NCBI GenBank assembly: GCA_005790605.1
Contig: SXUI01000065.1
Coordinates: forward strand, 1 to 33,780
DNA: 33,780 nucleotides
From: Planctomycetia bacterium
GTDB taxonomy: Bacteria > Planctomycetota > Phycisphaerae > Phycisphaerales > SM1A02
Direction of reading: 5' to 3'
The notes beneath the pieces are model-generated. The model made no database searches and had not been told where the DNA came from. It worked only from the letters and a program-made list of their open reading frames with translations. A program made the translations under genes and the position numbers. Positions 23,262 to 30,539 of this stretch are shown here, piece by piece; position 1 is the first letter of the stretch; the number at the start of each line of letters is the position of its first letter.

Positions 23262-25714
23262 CTGCCACCCCCATCCGGTACCGATCGCGATTCACCCGAC
23301 GCGATCGCCCCGGCGCGCGGAGGATGATTGCGAAGCCATCGATCCCACGCTTCACGCGAAAGGATGCCACCACCGACGAGAAAAGCGTCGTCGGAAAGTT
23401 GCGCGAGTCGCAACTCCGCACGGCGATGCGCCGTCGACGCGCGTTCGGTGTCTGCGAGCGCGTCGCATGCATTCACGATCTGAATGAGCGCCACCATCGA
23501 GACGGCGTCCTCGGGGTACTTGCGATCAACCGTTTCGTAGAATTCTATGGCGTCTGCGTAACGACCGATTTCGTACACGCTGTCAGCGCGGTGTAAGTGC
23601 GCGTTCCGGAGCATGTCGTTTGCGAGCCCGTCTCGCGTCTCTGGCGAGCGCGTCTCGAGTGCGACGACTGCGCGTCGATAGGCAGCCTCCGCCTCTCCGA
23701 AGAGTGCAGCCCATTGCACGCGGATTTCCTCCGCCTTTGACGGCGCAAGTTGTCCCGTCGACGACTGTCGCACGGTGATGGCGAGCGCGCGCAGACTCTC
23801 GCCTTGACGGAACTCAAGCTCTCCAACTCGCTCCGCATCGGGCCGACGGGCGAGCGCTTCGCGTAACAACTCCACCGCGCGCCCGTGATCTCCCTTGCGT
23901 GCAACGATGCCCGAGAGCACATCGAGCGCATCCCAATACTCATCAGCGACGGGCTCAAGTCCGAAGCTTCCATCGAGCACACTTCCCAACTTCACTGCTG
24001 CATCCGCGCTCCGACCGCCTGCATCAAGCGCGCGCGCGAGCGAAACAATGGAGCGGACGGCGAAGGGACCGTTGGGCGCGACACCGATCGCTGCTTCGTA
24101 GTGCTGCGCCGCGGACTCGAAGTCTCCTTCCGCATGCAGGATTCCAGCCAAACGCCACTGCGCCTCCGCGCACCTGAGATTCTCAGGCTGCACGCTCCGC
24201 AGGAATGCGGTGAATCCTTCCGCAGCCTGCTCGCGCCAACCAGCGAGATCAAAGCAATCCGCAGCCGCCCACAAACTCGCAGCATCCGAGCCGTCCGCGA
24301 GCGCGATAGTGGCGGGATGCCGCCCGTGTGCGAGGAACCAATCTGCCGCATTCTTCAACAGTCGGTTGACGCGAATCCGCTCGTTGGGTGGCAGTTTGCC
24401 TGGATCGCCACCTTGCGCCGCATCGCGCAATCGATCCGCTTCAGCGCGGCTCGCGCTCGCGAGTCGGAGCAAGACTGGGCTAGGAGGAGCGACGCCTGGA
24501 ACGAGGTCAGATGCAACCAATGCAAACGCCAACGCGTTTCCTGGTCGATCTTCCAACAACTCTCCATCCGCGAGCGCGACGATCGTCTCAACAACTTCGC
24601 TTCCCGTGAGTTGTCCGTGCTTTCCTTGCGCAAATCGCTCCCGCAAGAGTTTGAAGTCCGCCAGTGCCCCCTCATGATCGTCACCCGCGGCGTATGCCTG
24701 CGCACGAGTGAAGAGCGCTGCGCTCGTGACCCGATCCGCATGCGCGCCATCAATTGCAACCGTGAGCGCATCTCGCGCCCGAACGAAATCGTCAATCGCA
24801 AATGCGCTTCGACCGATCCCGAGGGACGAGTCACCTGACTCGAGTGAACCGGCTGGAGCAAGGGAGAGTGCGTGCTCGAATTGCACGAGCGCGTCGTCAA
24901 ATCTCGTCAGCCGTCGATAGCACTCTCCAAGGAGGTTGGAGAGTCCCGCGAAAGTCCGCGCCTCGATTTCGGTACCCGTTGTCTCAAGCCTTCGGATATC
25001 GAGCAGTAATCGATCAAGTGCTTGCGTGGTGTCCCCCGCCGCGAGACGAATCTCCGCCGCGCGCGCAACCGCCCACGCTTCATCTTCGGCGGAAATCACA
25101 GCATCTGCGCGATACTCGTCGATCGCTGCGAGAAGCGTTGTGGGAGATCCTCCCCCTCTCGCCAAAAGCGCTTCAAGTGAAGATCTTCGCACGGTGCGGC
25201 GCAGTTTGGACGCGCCCTCGCGATCGGCGGATGTCGCGAGCGATGCAAAGGCCTCCTCCGGACGACCGAGCCGAACGAGAACTTCTGCGCGCGAGGCGAA
25301 CTGCGATGGACTGAGCGCCCAACCACGGTGTTCAGCGTCCGCGTAGTGCGCAACAATTGCTTCGTCAATCTCGTGCGAGGGCGCGTTCGTGCGATGCTCT
25401 ACCACGAGCGCATCAGCCAGCGCTGCTTGGTAGCGCGCTTGCATGTCTGCCGGCGCAGTCGCGAGCCGCGGCTCAACAACGCCTGTGAGAATGGACCTCG
25501 CCGCGGCAACTTCGCCACGATCCAAGAGCTCATCGACTTGCGTCAGCGCCGCGGGAAAATCATCATCGGGCTTCGCTCGCGCTCCCCAATCGAGTGCCAA
25601 CCACACGCCAAACGCCGCCGCGGCGAGTGCGGGGATCGGCCAAAGCGCAGCCCAGCGAATGGGTTTCGCAATCGGGCGCTCAAGAGTCGTCGGCGAATCA
25701 GGTTCTGTGGTCAC
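23258..25714 (-). CDS. Membrane-anchored TPR-repeat protein at the head of the flagellar operon
   Basis: The 818-residue protein has a short cytoplasmic tail, one hydrophobic segment at about 21-42, and an otherwise soluble body of helical repeats. Several match TPR spacing, for example the segments beginning GLSNLLGECYRRLTRFDDAL, then AQWRLAGILHAEGDFESAAQ and then SVYEIGRYADAIEFYETVDR. The body would lie in the periplasm or outside the membrane. TPR proteins serve as assembly scaffolds; no enzyme motif is visible. It is translationally coupled to the FlgN-like gene and read in line with the kinase, activator and rod genes, so a role in flagellar assembly or motor scaffolding is a reasonable guess. 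Helicobacter/Campylobacter PflA is a comparable TPR-rich motor protein, but I claim no homology. The start codon is GTG at 25714; the hairpin-rich region lies just upstream. Confidence 0.75.
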   Translation of the reverse strand: MTTEPDSPTTLERPIAKPIRWAALWPIPALAAAAFGVWLALDWGARAKPDDDFPAALTQVDELLDRGEVAAARSILTGVVEPRLATAPADMQARYQAALADALVVEHRTNAPSHEIDEAIVAHYADAEHRGWALSPSQFASRAEVLVRLGRPEEAFASLATSADREGASKLRRTVRRSSLEALLARGGGSPTTLLAAIDEYRADAVISAEDEAWAVARAAEIRLAAGDTTQALDRLLLDIRRLETTGTEIEARTFAGLSNLLGECYRRLTRFDDALVQFEHALSLAPAGSLESGDSSLGIGRSAFAIDDFVRARDALTVAIDGAHADRVTSAALFTRAQAYAAGDDHEGALADFKLLRERFAQGKHGQLTGSEVVETIVALADGELLEDRPGNALAFALVASDLVPGVAPPSPVLLRLASASRAEADRLRDAAQGGDPGKLPPNERIRVNRLLKNAADWFLAHGRHPATIALADGSDAASLWAAADCFDLAGWREQAAEGFTAFLRSVQPENLRCAEAQWRLAGILHAEGDFESAAQHYEAAIGVAPNGPFAVRSIVSLARALDAGGRSADAAVKLGSVLDGSFGLEPVADEYWDALDVLSGIVARKGDHGRAVELLREALARRPDAERVGELEFRQGESLRALAITVRQSSTGQLAPSKAEEIRVQWAALFGEAEAAYRRAVVALETRSPETRDGLANDMLRNAHLHRADSVYEIGRYADAIEFYETVDRKYPEDAVSMVALIQIVNACDALADTERASTAHRRAELRLAQLSDDAFLVGGGILSREAWDRWLRNHPPRAGAIASGESRSVPDGGGS

Positions 25715-25722
25715 GCGGGCTG

Positions 25723-25934
25723 CTCGAGATCCTCTCGAGGTCCTGTGTTGAGTCCGCGCCTATGAACGCGGTTGACTCCGTACCACTGATCACTGGCGAA
25801 TCCATTCGCCAACGAAGAGACTGGGGGAAGATCAGTGGTCTCGGTAGATCGGTCGGCAGGAAGACAATCCTGCAAAGGCAATTTCTGCTCACCCCAAGCA
25901 AGATTCGAAGCACCTTTGACTCGAGCTTCCGAAT
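25723..25934 (-). other. Tandem-hairpin region, possible structured leader RNA
   Basis: This 251-bp gap between the RDD gene and the TPR gene contains five perfect or near-perfect hairpins in a row. (1) 25723-25729 with 25733-25739, 7 bp. (2) 25750-25758 with 25767-25778, GAGT+CCGCG with a 3-base bulge. (3) A nested pair: outer 10-bp stem 25782-25791 with 25830-25839, enclosing 25794-25800 with 25805-25811 (7 bp). (4) 25856-25861 with 25868-25873, 6 bp. (5) 25903-25911 with 25925-25934, 9 bp with one bulged base. Both flanking genes are on the minus strand, so a transcript would read them as a leader of the TPR/flagellar operon. I recognise no Rfam class. Confidence 0.5.
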
Positions 25935-25965
25935 GGAACACGACGTGTCACGGCGACCACTCTGC

Positions 25966-27636
25966 CTAACGGCCGTCTGCGTCCCCGGTTGGGCGCTCGG
26001 AGCGATTACCGCTCCTGCGTATAACTTCAGTCTTGGTAAGGAGTTCGGGAACTCCGCGGAGCCGTGGGTGAGAAATCGTCGCAAGCGCGAGGACTGGCGC
26101 GAGCACCACCACGAATGCCAGAAACGCGCGGAGGAATCGCCGCTTCCACGAACTTGGCTCTCCGCAGTCGCTCACAACGCAGATACCCATGACCCACTTC
26201 CCAGCGCTCGCCCCGGTGATCGACTCGACGAGGATGACGAGACCCCCACTCACACCGACCATCACACAAGACGGCAGAACAGCTTCGAGATCCACCGCAA
26301 GTGAAGGAGTGATGAGAAGAACTCCCGCCTCTTTCAGGCTGAGGTCGAACAGCACGATCGAGGCGACAGCGCCGGGGATGAGATCGATGAGAAGCGCAAC
26401 CAATCGTTGACCAAAGCTCGCGACCGATCGCGAGGGGGCGATCGCCTGCACGCCGTCTCTCCCAGCGGGTCGCATGAAGAATGTGACAACGAGCAGCGCG
26501 GCTGCCGCGAGCCCGAACAAGCTGAATATCCACTGCCCCGCGTTCGGGCTCCCTTCGCGCAGCGGCGTCCATGGACCAATGATCCCTCGCGACACATCAA
26601 TCGACGCAATCCGCGCGCCAAGTGACTTCCCTTCGGGCGTGTCTTCGAACGCAATGATGCGCGCTCCTGTTTGCAGACCAATCGCGATGAAACTCGAAGG
26701 CGCACGCCCTTGCGATGCGATCGTTCCCAAGTCAATCGTGGTCCACGGGAGCAGTGCATCACCTCGCACATCAAAGCACTCCACGCGCCCCATCGGTTCA
26801 CCCATCCCAAGCACAAGCCGGCCTTCAACGATGGTCGAGCCGAGGGTAGGAGTCGCGTCGAAGTGCGCCGCCTCCTTCGTCGGAATCGCGAGCATTCGCG
26901 TCGACCACTTGCGCGTGGTCGCGCCGTCTGAACCTGCCACTTCACGCTCAAGGAGTATCACCGAGCGCGACGGCGAAGTGCCTGTCCCAGCGTGGTTCCC
27001 TCGCGACTGTCCGATGAGAAGGCTTCCGCTCGGAGCCACGCCAAGAAGCCCGATGCCGTCGTCAAGCGAGAGAGCCGTGGCTGCAGACCCTTCGATCGCG
27101 ACGGTTTCAGCACTCCAACGATCTCCATCGCAGTGCAAGAGTTGCGGAGCTTCCCGCAATGTCGGTGACCAACATGCGAACGCGCCGTCTTTGGTGAGAG
27201 CGAGTCCGCGCAGCACTCCAAGGGCGGGAAGCGGCGGCCTCGGCGAAGGCGCGATCGATGTGTTCACCCAATACACCGATGACGAAACTCGATCGGTCGC
27301 AAGCTGGAAGACCTCGCGCGCGCGATCGCCCTGCGGAGCGAATGCAATCCAAACTTCTCGCCCCATCGCGGCGACCGCTTCAGGCGGGCGCGAAAAAGTC
27401 CATGCTCGGCGAATGATCGGTTCCTCATCGAGAAGCGCTCGATGGAACAAGACCCACGCCCGAGGCTCATGTTCGCTCGGCGCAATCTCGCCGATCCACC
27501 ACGCGTGAGTTTCACTCGCCGCCGCGTACACCGCGCTGCCGGGGGGCGCTGCGTGGACTGGCTCGAGCGCACAACTTGCAATCAGCACACAACATTGCGC
27601 GCACCATCGCAGCAGTTGTTGAGTTCGAAGCGTCAA
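25966..27636 (-). CDS. Exported protein with C-terminal RDD membrane domain
   Basis: The 556-residue protein begins with a signal-peptide-like stretch (about 8-30, CCVLIASCALEPVHA before APPG). About 330 residues of beta-rich, repeated Gly/Trp-containing segments follow (for example ALTKDGAFACWSPTLREAPQ), which may form a propeller-like extracytoplasmic domain. A hydrophobic segment (WIFSLFGLAAAALLVVTFFM) leads into an RDD-family domain with about three more helices. The RDD signature is visible as FGQRLVALLIDLIPGAV. RDD domains are membrane modules of largely unknown function. The TTG start shares bases with the stop of the lipoprotein gene (TTGA). Confidence 0.75.
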   Translation of the reverse strand: MTLRTQQLLRWCAQCCVLIASCALEPVHAAPPGSAVYAAASETHAWWIGEIAPSEHEPRAWVLFHRALLDEEPIIRRAWTFSRPPEAVAAMGREVWIAFAPQGDRAREVFQLATDRVSSSVYWVNTSIAPSPRPPLPALGVLRGLALTKDGAFACWSPTLREAPQLLHCDGDRWSAETVAIEGSAATALSLDDGIGLLGVAPSGSLLIGQSRGNHAGTGTSPSRSVILLEREVAGSDGATTRKWSTRMLAIPTKEAAHFDATPTLGSTIVEGRLVLGMGEPMGRVECFDVRGDALLPWTTIDLGTIASQGRAPSSFIAIGLQTGARIIAFEDTPEGKSLGARIASIDVSRGIIGPWTPLREGSPNAGQWIFSLFGLAAAALLVVTFFMRPAGRDGVQAIAPSRSVASFGQRLVALLIDLIPGAVASIVLFDLSLKEAGVLLITPSLAVDLEAVLPSCVMVGVSGGLVILVESITGASAGKWVMGICVVSDCGEPSSWKRRFLRAFLAFVVVLAPVLALATISHPRLRGVPELLTKTEVIRRSGNRSERPTGDADGR

Positions 27637-28523
27637 GGGGTCGGTCCAACTACCCCGTTGCGTTTCGACCGAGTGATCACTTCATCGGGGTGAAGCGCTT
27701 TGAGCAAACTCTCGAGATCGAACAGTGACGGTTTGATACGGACCGCGCGACCGCTCGGAGCGTCGAGCGCAAGTTTCACTTCCCCGCCCTCCGGCGCTTT
27801 CGCCTCGGTTCTGAGCGCGATGCGCGGCCAAGCACCCATGGCGATGTTGTCGACGGGCACGGACACGAAATCGCGAAGCGTGCTCGACGCAACAAGCTTT
27901 CCTTCCGCATCCGCGAGCGTCACCGACGCGGGAAGGCCGCTCGCATCGAAACGCATGGTGCGCGTCACGCCGTTTCGTATCCACCGCACGCATCCTTCGG
28001 CCGTGCACTCTGCGCTCTCGGGAATTCTCTCGATTCCAGCGAGCGCTCGAATACAACCTGGTTCAAGCAATCCAAACCCACCCCGATGCGGTCCGTCTTC
28101 ATCGCGGAAGACCTCCACTCGTGATGGCTTCGCATGCAGATCGAAGACCCACCATCGCGCCCCATCGCCGCCGGCCCAAAAATACTTCTCACCCAACTTT
28201 GACAAACGCAACGCGGCTCGATCCGGAAACGCAAGGTAGAGATCTGCGTCGACCTGCTCGAAGTGCTCGCCTTGGTCGTCGCGCCAGCGGAACTCAAGGA
28301 CTCCGCGCGACTCAAGAACCTGCAGTCGCGCAAGCTCAGCGTTGCGAGCGTTGATCCAACCCATCAGCGTTTCGTTGCTTGGAGGTTGCGCCGGGGGCGG
28401 CGCGTCGGTCGGCAGCGGTGGCCCGCTACCGCTTGTGAGTGCTTTCGGCGCGCATGCATGCAACAGCAGTCCGCACAGAGCGAGTGCCGCAAAGAATGGA
28501 ACGCGGTGACCTCTCAAGACCAT
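27633..28523 (-). CDS. Putative lipoprotein (LolA/DUF4292-like fold possible)
   Basis: The 296-residue protein has a lipoprotein signal peptide: basic start, hydrophobic core (FFAALALCGLLL), then LHAC with the modifiable cysteine at residue 24, followed by a Pro-rich linker. The mature part has beta-rich segments such as RGVLEFRWRDDQGE, DADLYLAFPDRAALRLSKLG and ARWWVFDLHAKP. These resemble the alternating strands of LolA- and DUF4292-type lipid-binding proteins, but I am not certain of the family. It starts inside the end of the previous gene (10-bp overlap) and is coupled to the RDD gene. Confidence 0.7.
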   Translation of the reverse strand: MVLRGHRVPFFAALALCGLLLHACAPKALTSGSGPPLPTDAPPPAQPPSNETLMGWINARNAELARLQVLESRGVLEFRWRDDQGEHFEQVDADLYLAFPDRAALRLSKLGEKYFWAGGDGARWWVFDLHAKPSRVEVFRDEDGPHRGGFGLLEPGCIRALAGIERIPESAECTAEGCVRWIRNGVTRTMRFDASGLPASVTLADAEGKLVASSTLRDFVSVPVDNIAMGAWPRIALRTEAKAPEGGEVKLALDAPSGRAVRIKPSLFDLESLLKALHPDEVITRSKRNGVVGPTP

Positions 28524-29041
28524 TCGCCGTCAAGTACTTCGCCGAGTTGCTCGGTGATCTCACGCATCGCGGCCTCATCGAGTTTCGGATTCATCACCTC
28601 AACACCCGCTTCCCCTTCGGGCACGCCCTTAGGAGCGACGACCCAACATTCGCCGGCAGCCTGTTCCTTCTGCCCAATCACTCGCAGAAGCCGTTTGCGC
28701 ACGAGCAACAACATCAGCACAAAACGAAATCCGACCTGGTGCGCTCGCGCGTCCTGTCCGAGTCGCTCGAAGAGGTCAAGGAGCGCGGCGTCATCCACGA
28801 ACGCGCGACGCTTCACGCCCTCCTCGGGAACTTCCGTTTTCCAGAACGCGAAGATTTGCGCGGGTCGCTGGCCGGCTTCCCAAGCGCTCGATGAAATCTC
28901 AACACGGCGCAAGCCGGTTGCCGTGGTCGGATCATCAACCAAAGCCGCGAAAATCAGCGCGCCGCGTTCCAGTTGCGCGCCGGTCATTGAGCAGCGCCCC
29001 AACGGGCGTCCAACATCCCAGCCAGAAGTCAATCGAGACAT
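28514..29041 (-). CDS. Conserved protein of a planctomycete-type family, function unknown
   Basis: The 175-residue protein starts at ATG 29041 (a TTG at 29104 is further upstream in frame). It opens with GRCSMTGAQLERGALIFAAL, a Cys-x2-Thr-Gly motif, then has RRVEISSSAWEAGQRPAQIF, FAFWKTEVP, a Leu/Arg-rich helix (VLMLLLVRKRLLRVIGQKEQ) and an acidic end with MNPKLDEAAMREITEQLGEV. I associate this layout with small planctomycete proteins of unknown function, but this is from memory. Other members may have more cysteines; here a single conserved Cys pair is not complete, so metal binding is unclear. It is divergent from cdaA and read together with the lipoprotein gene. Confidence 0.65.
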   Translation of the reverse strand: MSRLTSGWDVGRPLGRCSMTGAQLERGALIFAALVDDPTTATGLRRVEISSSAWEAGQRPAQIFAFWKTEVPEEGVKRRAFVDDAALLDLFERLGQDARAHQVGFRFVLMLLLVRKRLLRVIGQKEQAAGECWVVAPKGVPEGEAGVEVMNPKLDEAAMREITEQLGEVLDGEWS

Positions 29042-29128
29042 GGTCGAAAGTGTACGCGCACGCGCAAGCAGATTCGCGCGCGTTCCAAAATCCCTTACGA
29101 TCAATCGGTGGACTCGCTGAGTGGAATC

Positions 29129-30004
29129 ATGGCGCCGGATCGACCGCTTGAGATCTTTCTCGAGCTGTCAGTCATTTGGATTTGCGTCTACGCAGCATTT
29201 CGGTTTCTCCGCGGTACGCGCGGCGCTGGCGTCGTGAAGGGGTTTCTCCTCGTCGCGGTTGGCGTGGCGGTGCTCGTGCGCGTGCTCGGTGACGCAACAG
29301 ATGGGTTGGTTCGTCTCCGCTTCCTCTTCGATCGCCTCTTTGGCCTCTTCGCCATTCTGATCATTGTCGTCTTTCAACCCGAACTGCGCGCGGCGATGAG
29401 TCGACTCGGGCGCACGAACTTCTTCTCCAGAAATGCCGGTGCGGTTGGTGGACTCGCCCGTGAGTTCGCCCAAGCAACCGAGTTTCTGTCCAAGAACCGG
29501 ATGGGAGCGATCATTGTCTTTGAGCGACAGATTGGCATGGGCGACTTGGTGCAGAGCGGCGTGAAACTCGATGCGTTGCCAAGTGCGGCACTCATTCAGA
29601 GTGTCTTCTGGCCGAGCAGTCCGCTGCATGACCTCGCGATGGTCGTTCGGAACGGTCGAATCTGGGCGGCGAATGTGCAACTGCCAATCGCAGAGGAGGC
29701 CGCAGTGCCGTCGACGCTCGGCGCACGCCACCGCGCGGCCATCGGAGCGACGCTCGATGCGGATTGTGTGGTTCTCGTCGTGAGCGAAGAAACTGGGTTT
29801 GTTCGATTTGCCGAGGGAGGCACGCTGAGCGAGCCAGTAGCTCGCGAAGCTGTCGAGGCCGAACTTGCGAGACGGCTCACGCAGAGCAGCGCGATCGTGA
29901 ACGAAATGCTCGAGGGAGCGCGATCTGCGGCACGGAGCGCGACGCATGTGTCCTCGGCGATGGAGTCCCCCCGTGTGCGACGCCGTTCGGAGGATGGAAC
30001 ATGA
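29129..30004 (+). CDS. cdaA: Diadenylate cyclase CdaA-like, with altered DGA motif
   Basis: The 291-residue protein has three N-terminal membrane helices (about 8-25, 33-55, 72-83) and a DAC domain that makes c-di-AMP from two ATP. The RHR motif is intact (GARHRAAIG, residues 200-202), and the FQPELRAAM and VVSEETG segments fit CdaA. The metal- and substrate-binding DGA motif reads DLA here (bases 29630-29638: GAC CTC GCG), so the glycine is replaced by leucine. The start is ATG 29129; a GTG at 29108 adds seven residues. It overlaps the next gene by four bases (ATGA). The usual CdaA partner CdaR follows, supporting the call. Confidence 0.88.
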   Translation: MAPDRPLEIFLELSVIWICVYAAFRFLRGTRGAGVVKGFLLVAVGVAVLVRVLGDATDGLVRLRFLFDRLFGLFAILIIVVFQPELRAAMSRLGRTNFFSRNAGAVGGLAREFAQATEFLSKNRMGAIIVFERQIGMGDLVQSGVKLDALPSAALIQSVFWPSSPLHDLAMVVRNGRIWAANVQLPIAEEAAVPSTLGARHRAAIGATLDADCVVLVVSEETGFVRFAEGGTLSEPVAREAVEAELARRLTQSSAIVNEMLEGARSAARSATHVSSAMESPRVRRRSEDGT

Positions 30005-30432
30005 GTTGGCAAGCAACGCCGACCCGGTCTTGGCGCCAACGATTTCTCGATCTCGCGACCGTGACAGCAGTCACGGCGCTCGTGTGGCTTTGGGCATCAG
30101 ATCAGACACTGCAATCGCGAACCGCTTCGTTTGATCTCATCATCGAATCCAACGATCCCTCGAGACTGGTGGTCACGAACTCCGGACCACACCGAGTCCT
30201 CGCACAACTCGTCGGATCTCGACAATCTGTGCTGAGCGCGTTTGAAGTTCTCAATGGAAGGACCATTCGACTCGTCACTGGCGCTGATGGGGTTCCAAGC
30301 AGCTCGGGCGACCATCAACTTCCTGTCCTCGACATTCTTAGCGCGAGCCCAACCCTCGCACCGCTCGGTGTCGACCTTGCGAATGTGACGCCTGCGTCGA
30401 TTCGCATCGGTGTGCGAAACGCGCCTCGCTAA
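30001..30432 (+). CDS. CdaR/YbbR-like regulator of diadenylate cyclase, single domain
   Basis: The 143-residue protein has one membrane segment near the start (LATVTAVTALVWLWAS) and one extracytoplasmic beta-rich segment in the YbbR style (SFDLIIESND, VVTNSGPHRVLAQLVGSRQS, VTPASIRIGVRNAPR). CdaR proteins normally have several YbbR repeats and bind CdaA; this one appears to have a single repeat. The ATG overlaps the cdaA stop by four bases. The frame continues further upstream inside cdaA, but only this start gives a sensible protein. Confidence 0.72.
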   Translation: MSWQATPTRSWRQRFLDLATVTAVTALVWLWASDQTLQSRTASFDLIIESNDPSRLVVTNSGPHRVLAQLVGSRQSVLSAFEVLNGRTIRLVTGADGVPSSSGDHQLPVLDILSASPTLAPLGVDLANVTPASIRIGVRNAPR

Positions 30433-30517
30433 TCGGCGAACAGCGAACTTTGCTGACCTGGGCAAATGCACACCGTCGCCGAACAACTCGCGCATCGCAC
30501 TCAAGCGAAATCTTGGA

Positions 30518-30539
30518 TCACGCCATGGAGATGGCGTGA
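30518..30539. terminator. Palindrome covering the tyrS stop codon
   Basis: TCACGCCAT (30518-30526) and ATGGCGTGA (30531-30539) form a perfect 9-bp stem with a four-base loop. It includes the stop codon and the last codons of tyrS and lies 85 bp after the convergent cdaR-like gene. No T-run follows on either strand, so its action as a terminator is uncertain. Confidence 0.35.

Noticed and set aside
25782-25839. Cobalamin riboswitch, because of CCACTG and GGGGGAAG near each other
   Set aside because: The B12 box and the other conserved parts are missing, and these bases lie on the plus strand while the flanking genes are on the minus strand.
26474-27508. Plus-strand open frame of 344 codons opposite the RDD gene
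   Set aside because: Ser/Pro/Arg-rich shadow of a GC-rich gene; no motif and no ribosome site.
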